A stretch of DNA of 64,000 bases from Halomonas sp. LBP4 (GTDB lineage Bacteria; Pseudomonadota; Gammaproteobacteria; Pseudomonadales; Halomonadaceae): NCBI RefSeq assembly GCF_003202205.1, contig NZ_PDOG01000003.1, positions 447,403-511,402 on the forward strand, in the 5' to 3' direction. This document shows, one piece after another, positions 1 through 10,494 of the stretch. The notes beneath the pieces were generated by a model. The model did not search any database and was not told where the DNA came from. It saw nothing but the letters and a program-made list of their open reading frames with translations. Position 1 is the first letter of the stretch. Every line of letters begins with the position of its first letter. Position numbers and translations under genes: made by a program.

Positions 1-18
1 CACTACTCCTACAAGTGA
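1..18 (+). CDS. Possible 3' end of an upstream gene
   Basis: The first 18 bases read in frame as five sense codons (His-Tyr-Ser-Tyr-Lys) followed by TGA, which would fit the last codons of a gene that begins outside the window. Nothing more of it is visible, so no family can be named. The next 280 bases hold no convincing gene on either strand. Confidence 0.2.
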   Translation, partial: HYSYK

Positions 19-302
19 GGGGGCCATTGGGGATCGCCGTCGAGGCCCCGGCCGACCCGAGGAGGGCTCGGCATAGCTCTGCTGGACAGGCCGGTGCCTG
101 GGGGCCGGATACCTTTTCCGAATGGCTACGTAAGGTCATCGGTTTGCCACGGGGGGCTCTGGTATGAAAAATATGGACCGCCGAGCTGATTGAATTGCCG
201 GGCGGCCTATATTATTTCTTAATTCGGGATTCGGGAGCGAGAGAGCGGCCGGAGAGGTGGCATATGCCTTCATGTGGAGGCTTGGTGCCGCATGGAGGTT
301 CC

Positions 303-452
303 ATGCTTTTGCAATGTCCACGATGCAGGGGATTTGGTGTCTACAAGGTCAAGCAACGTTGGTGGGAGCGCGCCTTGCATATCGAGCGATTCTACTTCTG
401 TGTCGACTGCGAGGCACATCTGCCGCGCTCCAGGATGCGCGAGGTAGTGTAA
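303..452 (+). CDS. Small zinc-ribbon protein (49 aa), unknown function
   Basis: This is a short ORF starting at ATG 303, preceded by a GGAGG ribosome-binding site four bases upstream, which is why I prefer this start over the longer reading that begins at 195. The product has two CxxC knuckles (Cys5-Pro-Arg-Cys8 and Cys33-Val-Asp-Cys36) separated by 24 residues rich in Trp, Arg and Lys. That is the layout of a single zinc ribbon of the kind found in small nucleic-acid-binding or protein-binding modules. It stands alone, with no operon partner: the next gene is convergent. I do not recognise a named family. The paired knuckles and the ribosome-binding site support it being real, but its small size keeps confidence moderate. 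Confidence 0.45.
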   Translation: MLLQCPRCRGFGVYKVKQRWWERALHIERFYFCVDCEAHLPRSRMREVV

Positions 453-521
453 TGGCTCCTCGCGCCATTTTCTTTCGGTATTGCCCCCGTTTCTGCCCCA
501 TCTGCTGGGCGTAGTCGCTTA

Positions 522-941
522 CTACCTGATTTGTCCCTTGAAGCACGGCGGCGAGGTGAATTCGCGCTCTTCGGCGTCCTCGGCCTCGAGCGCCTGCTGG
601 AGGGCCTCGCGCAGGATGGGCAGATGGGAGTCGTCCAGTTCCCGGGCGGCCGAGAGCAGGGTCAGCCGCCCGCACCGGGCGTGGCGCATCAGCGGGATCA
701 GGCTGTCGGGGTCGTCACGCAGTTCGCCGCGATAGCGGGCGGCGAAGACGGCATGATTGATCTCTCCCAGGTGGTACTGGCGGCGTAGCGCCGGTGATGG
801 CGAGGCGTCCCGATACCAGTCGGTCAGTGCCAGGCTCTCGCGCCGCTTGCCACGCGGCCAGAGGCGGTCGACCAGGACCCGGGCGCCATCCTCCGGCTCG
901 GCGGGGCGGTAGATGCGCTTGAGGACGATATCGTAGCTCAT
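522..941 (-). CDS. DUF488 family protein
   Basis: The 139-residue product matches the DUF488 family in its conserved N-terminal half: a KRIYRP segment, then VDRLWPRGKRRE, and a central YHLGEI segment. Biochemical function of the family is not established; members are small cytosolic proteins. The C-terminal tail after about residue 120 is acidic and probably not conserved. The start codon overlaps the stop of the upstream C39-peptidase-like gene by 4 nt (ATGA), so the two are almost certainly co-transcribed and translationally coupled. Confidence 0.85.
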   Translation of the reverse strand: MSYDIVLKRIYRPAEPEDGARVLVDRLWPRGKRRESLALTDWYRDASPSPALRRQYHLGEINHAVFAARYRGELRDDPDSLIPLMRHARCGRLTLLSAARELDDSHLPILREALQQALEAEDAEEREFTSPPCFKGQIR

Positions 942-1921
942 GACAGGGTTTCCTCCTCCAGGCCGGTCAACGCCTCCCGGGCACGGGGCTGCCAGTGGCC
1001 GGGCAGGGCGGCGGCGCGGCGCAGGGCATGGCGGGCGGCATTCCTGTCACCCTGGTCGCGAAGCACCAGGCCCAGGTTGAGCCAGGCCACGGCGAGCTCC
1101 GGTTGGACCGCCACGGCGCGCTGGAAGGCCCGGATGGCCCCCTGGGCATCGCCCGTGGCATGCCGCGCATTGCCTAGGGCGAAGTGGCCCAGGGCGGCCC
1201 GGGGAAAGCGCTCGACCAGGGCCTCCCAGGCGGGCCGGGTGGCCTCCGCGCCATGCAGTCGTTCGTAGGCGGAGATCGCCTCCATGGCGCGGTCTTCGGC
1301 GACCCCCGCGGGGAGTGTGCCGGGGGGCAGGGCGACGAAGGCCCAACGGTCACTGCGCGCCCAGGTGGCATCGAAACGACGGAAGGACTCGATCCGCTCG
1401 GGCTCTTCGCCACTGTGCAGGATCAGCTCTTTGGCGTCCAGGTCATAGCCGATGGCCACGGCATAGTGCCACATCGGCCAGGCCGGCAGGGCGAGGTTCT
1501 GCATCACCAGCACGGGGTGGCCGGCATCGATCTCGGTCAGCAGCGCATCGAGGCGATTGTCGATGACGAAGGGGATGCGACCGTGCCGGCGCACGGTGGC
1601 GAGCATCTCGGGCTGGACGCTTCCCTCCCGACCGGGCGTGAAGACCTGGGGAATCAGGGTGTCGACCCCCACCTCCACACCCTCGGCATTGAGGACCATG
1701 GCCAGGGAGGCGGGACCGCACTGGTAGTCGCGCTGGGCATGGAAGGGAACCGTTTCGACTGACGCCTGACGCGGCAGTCGCTCCCGGGTGGACTCGGCCA
1801 ACTGCGGCGTACCGGCACAGCCGGCCAGCAGGAGTGTCAGCAGCACCAAGGCGAGAACGCCCGCAGGGCGGGCGTTCCTTGAGGCGTCATGCAAGTGCTG
1901 CCGTGAACGGCGTGGTGTCAT
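938..1921 (-). CDS. PA2778-like C39-family cysteine peptidase lipoprotein with TPR repeats
   Basis: The 327-residue protein begins with a basic N-terminus, a hydrophobic stretch and a lipobox (LLAG followed by Cys35), so it is predicted to be a lipoprotein. Residues about 55-200 form a papain-like C39 peptidase fold: the Cys68 motif YQCGPASLAMVL carries the nucleophile, and a WHYAVAIGYD segment near residue 150 supplies the histidine. Residues about 220-320 contain TPR-like helical repeats (ALGNARHATGD, AWLNLGLVLRDQGD). This architecture is that of the PA2778 family, normally paired with a PA2779-type small membrane protein, which lies immediately upstream in the same direction here. Substrate is unknown. 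An export-associated processing role is inference from the C39 family. Confidence 0.85.
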   Translation of the reverse strand: MTPRRSRQHLHDASRNARPAGVLALVLLTLLLAGCAGTPQLAESTRERLPRQASVETVPFHAQRDYQCGPASLAMVLNAEGVEVGVDTLIPQVFTPGREGSVQPEMLATVRRHGRIPFVIDNRLDALLTEIDAGHPVLVMQNLALPAWPMWHYAVAIGYDLDAKELILHSGEEPERIESFRRFDATWARSDRWAFVALPPGTLPAGVAEDRAMEAISAYERLHGAEATRPAWEALVERFPRAALGHFALGNARHATGDAQGAIRAFQRAVAVQPELAVAWLNLGLVLRDQGDRNAARHALRRAAALPGHWQPRAREALTGLEEETLS

Positions 1922-1933
1922 GGGACTCCCCGG

Positions 1934-2344
1934 TCAGCGAGTGAAGGGGAAGACGTTGGTCAGGCCGAGGATATCGGTGACCAGCAGGATCACGAAGACG
2001 GCGAACAGCGCTCCGACGACACTTCCGACGCCGGCGCCGGCGGGGAGCTGCTCGAGTTGTTCGGCCATCTGGGCGGCTTCCTCGTCGGACAGGGCGGCGA
2101 CGCGCGCTTCCACCTCCGCGAGGTCCACGCCCTGGGCGACGAGCTGTTGCTGGACCTCCTCGCGGGCGAGGATCTCGTGGATCCGCTCGCGGTCGGTCTG
2201 GGGCCGCTCGGCGTTCAGGGCCGCCTGGGTGGAGATCAGGTCGCTGCCCGGCGTGGCCTGGGGAGCCGCGGCAACGGGGAGACTGCCCAGCACCAGGGCG
2301 GCGATGAGCAGCGGGCTGAGGTAACGGCAGATCTTCTTCATCAT
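1934..2344 (-). CDS. PA2779 family small membrane protein
   Basis: The 136-residue product has a Sec signal peptide (MMKKICRYLSPLLIAALVLG, Ala-rich cleavage region), a predicted amphipathic helical middle with many Glu and Gln residues, and one C-terminal membrane helix (about residues 108-130, VVGALFAVFVILLVTDILG). This matches the PA2779 family. It is 12 nt upstream of the C39 peptidase gene in the same direction, the same pairing as in Pseudomonas, suggesting the two products work together at the inner membrane or in the periplasm. No biochemical role is known to me. Confidence 0.85.
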   Translation of the reverse strand: MMKKICRYLSPLLIAALVLGSLPVAAAPQATPGSDLISTQAALNAERPQTDRERIHEILAREEVQQQLVAQGVDLAEVEARVAALSDEEAAQMAEQLEQLPAGAGVGSVVGALFAVFVILLVTDILGLTNVFPFTR

Positions 2345-2539
2345 CGTGGTGTTCCTTCTTCTTGGGTTTGGCTTCCGGCTCCTTGATGATCCACGCGTCG
2401 CGTCCAGGCGAGGCAGCGGTCGAGACGTGCATGCAACGATGCGTCACCAGTATAGGCAAAAATGGCCTGGAGTTTCATGCCGTTGGCATCAACGGATGGC
2501 GTCGGGGCAAGGGCAGTGTGCCCTCCGGCATACGCCTCG

Positions 2540-3598
2540 TCAGGCGATACGGTAGGAGGAGGGCAGTTCGGCGAGCAACCCGCGCCCTCCGGCGAGAGTC
2601 AGGGCGAGGTCGTGCAGGCCGTCCTGGACCGGCAGTCGCGAGGCGCCCTTGATGGCGAGATCGAGGCGCTGGGCGAACAGCAGCAGCTTGTGCAGGCGCT
2701 TCACCGGCAGGCGAGCCAGGGCCTGCTGATAGGCGGGGCGGCGCTTGTCGAAGATTGCCGGCTTCTGCGACTTGCAGGCGTGCTCGAAGCTCTGTCCCTG
2801 GTCCAGGTGCTGGTGCAGGGAGAGCAGGGTGCGCAGTTCGCGGGCCAGGGCCCAGAGGATGATGGGCGTCTCGACGCCTTCGCCGCGCAGTCCGGCCATG
2901 ATGCGGGAGACCCTCGCCCTTTCGCCCCTGAGGCAGGCATCGACCAGGGTGAAGACGTCATAGCGGGCGCTGTCCTCCACCCCGCCGGCGATCTCCCGGG
3001 GCGAGACGCGCGTGCCGGGAGGCACCAGCAACGCCAGCTTCTGCAGCTCCTGGTCGGCGGCCAGCAGATTGCCCTCGGTGCGTTCGCCGAGCAGGCGGGC
3101 GGCGTCCAGCTCGAGGGTCAGGCCGTGGCGGCTGGCCCGGTCGCGCAGCCAGAAGCCCAGTCGCGAGGCATCCACCGGCCACACCGGCACGAACAGCCCG
3201 GCCTTGTCGAGGGCCTGGAACCAGGCGCTCTTCTGCTGGCGGAAGTCGAGCTTGCCCATGGCGATCAGCAGCACGTTGTCGCTGTCCCCGAGCCCGTCCA
3301 CGTACTCCTTCAGTGCCTTGCCGCCCTCCTGGCCCAGGTTGCTGCCGGCCAGGCGCAGTTCGATCAGCTTGCGCGAGGCGAACAGCGACAGGCTGGCGGA
3401 CGCCTCCCGCAGTCGTCCCCAGGCGAAATTGGCTTCCACAGGCAGGATCTCCCGCTCCTCGATGCCGGCGTCTCGTGCCGCGCCACGCACCGCATCACAG
3501 GCTTCCATATGCTGCAGGGGTTCGTCGCCGGCGACGATCACCACCGGCGGCAACTTCTTCGTCAGCGCCTCGGGCAGCTTGTCGGCATAGATCTTCAT
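2540..3598 (-). CDS. holA: DNA polymerase III subunit delta
   Basis: The 352-residue product is the delta subunit of the clamp loader, which opens the beta sliding clamp so that it can be placed on DNA. It starts MKIYADKLPEAL and continues with the VVIVAGDEPLQHMEACDAVR segment typical of the HolA N-terminal AAA+-like domain. Like other delta subunits it lacks a working Walker A motif. Length is normal for the family (about 340). The start overlaps the lptE stop by 4 nt (ATGA). The order leuS-lptE-holA is conserved in gammaproteobacteria and supports the call. Confidence 0.95.
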   Translation of the reverse strand: MKIYADKLPEALTKKLPPVVIVAGDEPLQHMEACDAVRGAARDAGIEEREILPVEANFAWGRLREASASLSLFASRKLIELRLAGSNLGQEGGKALKEYVDGLGDSDNVLLIAMGKLDFRQQKSAWFQALDKAGLFVPVWPVDASRLGFWLRDRASRHGLTLELDAARLLGERTEGNLLAADQELQKLALLVPPGTRVSPREIAGGVEDSARYDVFTLVDACLRGERARVSRIMAGLRGEGVETPIILWALARELRTLLSLHQHLDQGQSFEHACKSQKPAIFDKRRPAYQQALARLPVKRLHKLLLFAQRLDLAIKGASRLPVQDGLHDLALTLAGGRGLLAELPSSYRIA

Positions 3599-4086
3599 GC
3601 GTCGGCCAGCACCCGGAGCCGGTCGAGGAGACGGGTCACTGCCTCCCGGCGAAGCCGGTCGCGCGTCTCCGCGCGGATGTCATCCTGGGCCAGCAGGTTG
3701 TCGTCGGTCACCGTGAAGCGGGTGCTGACCTCGAGCCGCTGCTGGTCGAGCAGGTAGGCGCCGTCGCTGCGGCGCTGCACCGAAAAGGGCGCCGACAGTT
3801 CCATCTCCACCTCGCGGGGGCCACTCTCGAGCACGCTCAGGCGCCGTTCCCGGAAGGTCTCGTCGCCCAGGTTGAGGGCCAGGGCGGCGCCATCGTGGAC
3901 CCGGGTGCCGGCGGACGCGAGGCGTTCGACCGTCAGCCGCGCGAGGTCGCTGTCGGGTCCGGCGAGCGCGAGCTCGGGGAGCACCGCCTCGGGGGTGGCC
4001 AGGCCACGCAGGTGGAAGCCGCAGCCGGCCAGCGCCAGGGAGGTGCCGGCGGCCAGTCCGAGGTGTAGAAAGGTTCGGCGCTGCAT
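3595..4086 (-). CDS. lptE: LPS-assembly lipoprotein LptE
   Basis: LptE plugs the LptD barrel in the outer membrane and helps deliver lipopolysaccharide to the surface. I place the start at ATG 4086 because it directly precedes a lipoprotein signal peptide (MQRRTFLHLG, then a hydrophobic stretch ending LALAG-Cys22); the longer reading from 4125 adds 13 charged residues with no signal character. Cys22 is followed by GFHLRG, the usual first motif of mature LptE. The protein is 163 residues, normal for the family. It lies 22 nt after leuS and overlaps holA. Confidence 0.93.
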   Translation of the reverse strand: MQRRTFLHLGLAAGTSLALAGCGFHLRGLATPEAVLPELALAGPDSDLARLTVERLASAGTRVHDGAALALNLGDETFRERRLSVLESGPREVEMELSAPFSVQRRSDGAYLLDQQRLEVSTRFTVTDDNLLAQDDIRAETRDRLRREAVTRLLDRLRVLADA

Positions 4087-4108
4087 GGGTCTCTCCCTGT
4101 CTCGCTGC

Positions 4109-6712
<2,604 letters not shown>

Positions 6713-6921
6713 CTAGGGGTACCTTGCAAGTCAGGCGCACCGCTTGCGGGCGCTGCGCGGGTCAAAACGGGCATTGTCCGGTGTCATGGTCCCGTCGCCA
6801 AGATGCGTCAAGACATTGAACTGCCGGCAGGATGTCGTCTAAATGGTAGGCAAGGATACCCCAGCACGGCAGGGTCCGGCTATGCCCGGGCCCATCGCCT
6901 CGAGAACGGAAGGAGCAGATC

Positions 6922-7437
6922 ATGAGCGAGCAGAAGGATCCCCGTCACGACCGCCGCCTGCGCGAAGGCTACGAGCGCATGCTGGGCCGCCTCAAGGAGG
7001 GCGCCCACGAGCTGACCTGGGAGAACCTGCAGCAGGAGCTCGACGACGCGGTGGAGTTCGAGGCCGAGCTGGAGGAGTTCACCAAGGACGAGCTGTCGCT
7101 GCTGCGTGCCTGGGTCGAGCGCGACCTCAAGGAGATGCGCCGCTACCTGGGGGCCGGCGGCGAGAGCGTGGCGACCTGGCTCGGCATCGATCTCTCCATG
7201 CTGTCACGCAAGGTGGTGGAGTCGCTGTTCTCCATCGCCGATCGCAGCCGGATCGAGCGCGAGCGGTTCGAGGAGGACCTGGAGGCCGCCCGCGCCGACT
7301 ACTGCGAGGGCGAGATGGCGGCCCCCGGGCGCATGGCCTGCGTGCACTGTGGTGCCGTGGTCAACCTGGAGGGCGTGGCGCGCATCGAGCCGTGCCATCG
7401 GTGCGGGCATCGCTACTTTTCGCGGGTTTCAGCCTGA
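6922..7437 (+). CDS. DUF1451 / YbeL-like zinc-ribbon protein
   Basis: The 171-residue product is highly charged and helical over residues 1-125, then ends in a zinc ribbon with two CxxC pairs (CVHC and CHRC, about residues 137-160). This is the layout of the DUF1451 family, whose E. coli member YbeL also sits beside leuS. A strong GGAAGGAG ribosome-binding site lies just before the ATG. Function is unknown. The conserved neighbourhood with leuS is the best support for the family call. Confidence 0.88.
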   Translation: MSEQKDPRHDRRLREGYERMLGRLKEGAHELTWENLQQELDDAVEFEAELEEFTKDELSLLRAWVERDLKEMRRYLGAGGESVATWLGIDLSMLSRKVVESLFSIADRSRIERERFEEDLEAARADYCEGEMAAPGRMACVHCGAVVNLEGVARIEPCHRCGHRYFSRVSA

Positions 7438-7443
7438 TCGTTA

Positions 7444-7471
7444 CCACCGGCGTATACCTCTACGTCGGTGG
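7444..7471. terminator. Hairpin between convergent genes
   Basis: An 11-bp inverted repeat with one mismatch (arms 7444-7454 and 7461-7471, six-base loop) lies between the convergent YbeL-like gene and the sugar transferase gene. There is no clear T-tract on either side, so it may act as a weak bidirectional terminator or simply as an mRNA 3'-end structure. Confidence 0.4.
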
Positions 7472-7501
7472 GGGATCCGTGCTCCTGCGCGCAGCAGGTT
7501 G

Positions 7502-8110
7502 CTATCCGTTTAACAGTGTTCTCCACAGGTACTTCATGTCCTTACGGAAGGACCAGTGTCGCATGTAGTGTAGGTTGATGCTCACTTTGTCGGGCCAGAT
7601 GACATTTCGGTTGTAGCTCTCGGGATCCTGCTGCTGCCGTAGAAGCTCCTCCTCGTGACGGTATTTCAGAGTTGCTGGTCCGGTGATACCGGGACGTACC
7701 GTCAGTAGCAGTCGTTGTTCCCCCTCCAGGGCATCGGCGAAACCCTCGACGTCTGGGCGTGGGCCCACTAAGCTCATGTCGCCGATCAGCACGTTCCATA
7801 GCTGTGGCAGCTCATCGATCTTGGTGCGTCGCAGCAGCTGTCCAAGAGGGGTGATGCGTGGGTCGTCGGCCTGGGTGACCGTCGTCGAAATGCTAGGGGT
7901 ATCGCGCATGGTGCGAATCTTGACCAGCGTGAAGGGTTGGCCTCCTATGCCGATGCGGCGCTGCATGTAGAACCCATTCCTGCCGGTATCGAGAGTGGCG
8001 GCTACCCAAGCGATGGCAATGATCCACCAGGTCAGGGCCAGCCCAAGGGTGGAGACCAGAAAGTCGAAGGTGCGTTTGAGAAGGTGTGAACTGCGGCGTG
8101 AAAGGTTCAT
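7502..8110 (-). CDS. PglC/WcaJ-like sugar transferase (monotopic phosphoglycosyl transferase)
   Basis: The 202-residue protein is a bacterial sugar transferase. It has an N-terminal hydrophobic segment (about residues 13-40) that would enter the membrane as a re-entrant helix, the KIRTMRDT stretch, and the family signature TKIDELPQLWNVLIGDMSLVGPRPD (about residues 95-120). Such enzymes move a phospho-sugar from a UDP-sugar to undecaprenyl phosphate, the first step of polysaccharide or glycan assembly. The short length (no polytopic N-terminal domain) is the PglC type. Its start overlaps the stop of the upstream gene by one base (TAATG). No other glycan genes lie nearby. Base composition is visibly lower in G+C than the flanking genes. 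Confidence 0.88.
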   Translation of the reverse strand: MNLSRRSSHLLKRTFDFLVSTLGLALTWWIIAIAWVAATLDTGRNGFYMQRRIGIGGQPFTLVKIRTMRDTPSISTTVTQADDPRITPLGQLLRRTKIDELPQLWNVLIGDMSLVGPRPDVEGFADALEGEQRLLLTVRPGITGPATLKYRHEEELLRQQQDPESYNRNVIWPDKVSINLHYMRHWSFRKDMKYLWRTLLNG

Positions 8111-9063
8111 TACTGCAGCATCGAGGTCTGGACGGGGGGGCGGAAAAAGCTGCGCCGTATCCGCTCCTGTTCCAGCAGCACGGCTATCTTCCGATACAAC
8201 CTTCCCCTCGCTCGCTCGAAGTGGCGACGAAAGGGGTAGAGGACGTGTACTGTTGGGCTAAGCAGCGGGAAGTAGACGACGTGTAGTCGGGCGTATGCCT
8301 TACGGAAGCCGAACTGGCTGATCAGGAAGTCGTGGATAGCGGTGTCATGGCTGATGCTTCGGGCGCCATCGGAGACATAGCGCATCTCACGCGCATTGAG
8401 GTAGTGACTGTTCATGGTATGGATCAGGGCATATGTAGAGTAGCGCTTGAGGGAGTCGGGATCGAGCCAGATGGAGAGATAGAAGCAGGCCTGATCCATA
8501 ACGAGATTCTCGCTGAAGGCCACCAACTTTCCGCTTGCCTTGTCGCGGACGCCCCAGAACTCGGTTTCAGGGGGAAGCTCTTGGATGGCCTTGATGAAGC
8601 CTTCTTTTGAAACGCGCTGCTCGTAGGTCTCGTACCTCTCGAAAGCGGCCAGGTAAACAGTGTGACCCTCATCGAGCAGTTGCGCCCTGTCCAGCGGGGC
8701 GGCGTCGAACTGGCGCATGCCACGCCGCACCTTGCTGCGTGTGCTGGCGCTCAGGTCATCAAGCTCCTCCTTGCCCGTCTTGATCACGTGCCACCATTCC
8801 GTCGGATTGGCACCGTCGAAGTTGGATTCCCAGCGGATCAGGAAGGCTCTATGGGAAACCAACAGTAACAAGGCGCGAATGAGGTTGACGTTGGCGTTTC
8901 GATGCGGCATGGACAGCGGTATCAAGGTGCTCTGATGCTTGCGCCACACGAAACCGTCGCTGCGAAAATACTGATAACCAATCATGAGGATATGACCTGG
9001 TAACGGAGTTGCAATCCTGATTGGGGAGCGGGCCAGGCGACTATCTGCAGCATATTGTTGCAT
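8110..9063 (-). CDS. GNAT/FemAB-like acyltransferase-related protein, unknown
   Basis: The 317-residue protein is cytosolic and has no signal peptide. Residues about 70-260 resemble the GNAT/FemAB superfamily: a basic TRSKVRRGMRQF segment, a strand-rich core (EFWGVRDKASGKLVAFSENLV), and a C-terminal DFLISQFGFRKAYARLHVVY. I cannot identify a specific family. The start at 9063 has a GAGG ribosome-binding site nine bases upstream; an internal Met at 8985 is an alternative. The gene overlaps the sugar transferase by one base, so a role in modifying the sugar or lipid-linked intermediate, analogous to the PglC/PglD pairing, is a reasonable inference. G+C is lower than in neighbours, suggesting transfer. 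Confidence 0.6.
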   Translation of the reverse strand: MQQYAADSRLARSPIRIATPLPGHILMIGYQYFRSDGFVWRKHQSTLIPLSMPHRNANVNLIRALLLLVSHRAFLIRWESNFDGANPTEWWHVIKTGKEELDDLSASTRSKVRRGMRQFDAAPLDRAQLLDEGHTVYLAAFERYETYEQRVSKEGFIKAIQELPPETEFWGVRDKASGKLVAFSENLVMDQACFYLSIWLDPDSLKRYSTYALIHTMNSHYLNAREMRYVSDGARSISHDTAIHDFLISQFGFRKAYARLHVVYFPLLSPTVHVLYPFRRHFERARGRLYRKIAVLLEQERIRRSFFRPPVQTSMLQ

Positions 9064-9123
9064 TATGTAAGGCCTCGTGCCGCCTGAAATCTCTCATTCG
9101 TTGGCGTCATGACCTCGTATGAG

Positions 9124-10452
9124 CTAGAGATTGGCCTCCAGCAGTAGAATGGCCGCGATTATTACCACCACCATCGCCGCCGCATAGCCGAGATTCTGGC
9201 GCATCATCCGCGAGCCGCTGACGCCATAGCGCCCCTGGAGGGAGAGGTTGATGCCCGACAGGGGGCCGACGCTGGTGCCCACCGCCCAGGACGCCAGCGC
9301 CACGAAGGCGAACAGCGTCTGGCGGCCGGCATCGAGTTCCAGCATCGAGGCCAGTACCGAGACGCCGATGATGGGATGCAGGCCGAGGACCGCGCTGGCG
9401 ACGATGGCGAGGAAGCTCGCCACTGCCTCGAGGGGGCCGAAACGGACGAAGAGCGTCCACTCGCTGCCGGTGGTGGCGGCGATGAAGGTGGAGAGCCCCT
9501 GGGTCAGCAGCCCCGCACAGAGGAACAGCGAGATCTCCCCGCGCATCGCCGGCAGCCGATGCAGGCTGTGCAGCTGCACCCGTCGCAGTGTCCAGCGCGG
9601 TCCCTTCGGCAGGTTGGAGGCGAGCGCCACGGCGGGCAGCAGGAAGGTGATGATGCTGACGATGCTGAGTCCCGGCGTCAGCCCGTAGTGGAAGAGCATC
9701 ACCAGGGTGGCCATCGAGACCGGCATCAGCAGGCTCGACGGCGACAGCGAGAAGCCCGCGGTCTCCGAGAGGTCGAAGCGGCGCGACAGGTCCACCAGGC
9801 TGAGCCCCCCGGCGCACAGCGCCAGTGGCAGCCCGAAGGCGACCACGGTCGAGAAGCGCATCTCGGGCGCGAGGGTCATCACCACCCCCATGGAGGCGAA
9901 GAAGGGCGACCAGAGCGCGGCGCTCGACAGCCCGCGGTTGAGGGCCAGCAGCTGGGGCGTGGTCAGCGGGCCGTTGCGCTGCAGCCGGTCGCCGATCATG
10001 AAGACCGTGGAGAGGTTGAGGATCGCCCCGAGCAGGTGCACGCCCAGCCAGGTGCCGGCGATGCCACGCCCACCGGTCACCGGGTGCCCCAGGGGGCGGA
10101 CGTTGCCGCGGCGGTTGCCGATCAGTCCGATGAAACTCACGCCCACCAGCATCGCCACCACATAGCTGTTGCCGTCGAGCGTGCGCGGCCAGGCGACATC
10201 GGCGCCATACCGCCACTGCGCCACGATCAGCAGCCCCAGCCCGATGCCCGCCAGGGCGCCGGCCTGACGGCGCGTGCGCCGCGGCAGGTTGGGCCAGAGC
10301 AGCAGCACCGCCAGCCAGAAGCCGTAGCTCACCGGTTGGGGGGCGATCGGCAGCCCGGCGAAGCGCAGCACCTGCAGCACAAGCCCGGCGAGGGTCAGGC
10401 CGCCGGCCAGGGCATGGCGGAACGGGGGAGGGCTGGCGTCGCTGTCGGTCAC
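9124..10452 (-). CDS. Multi-pass membrane protein, permease-like
   Basis: The 442-residue product is almost entirely hydrophobic, with roughly 11-12 predicted membrane helices and short polar loops. A loop after about residue 110 reads GNRRGNVRPLG and a second conserved-looking patch is NRGLSSAALWSPFFASMG. The general pattern resembles ion-transporter superfamily permeases such as citrate or arsenite carriers, but I do not recognise a family signature, so no substrate is given. It lies 42 nt downstream of a LysR regulator gene on the same strand, which makes it a likely operon partner and possible target of that regulator. Confidence 0.6.
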   Translation of the reverse strand: MTDSDASPPPFRHALAGGLTLAGLVLQVLRFAGLPIAPQPVSYGFWLAVLLLWPNLPRRTRRQAGALAGIGLGLLIVAQWRYGADVAWPRTLDGNSYVVAMLVGVSFIGLIGNRRGNVRPLGHPVTGGRGIAGTWLGVHLLGAILNLSTVFMIGDRLQRNGPLTTPQLLALNRGLSSAALWSPFFASMGVVMTLAPEMRFSTVVAFGLPLALCAGGLSLVDLSRRFDLSETAGFSLSPSSLLMPVSMATLVMLFHYGLTPGLSIVSIITFLLPAVALASNLPKGPRWTLRRVQLHSLHRLPAMRGEISLFLCAGLLTQGLSTFIAATTGSEWTLFVRFGPLEAVASFLAIVASAVLGLHPIIGVSVLASMLELDAGRQTLFAFVALASWAVGTSVGPLSGINLSLQGRYGVSGSRMMRQNLGYAAAMVVVIIAAILLLEANL

Positions 10453-10494
10453 GGTGGCGGGGCTCCGGAAGATATGCTGAGCAGCCTAAACAAT

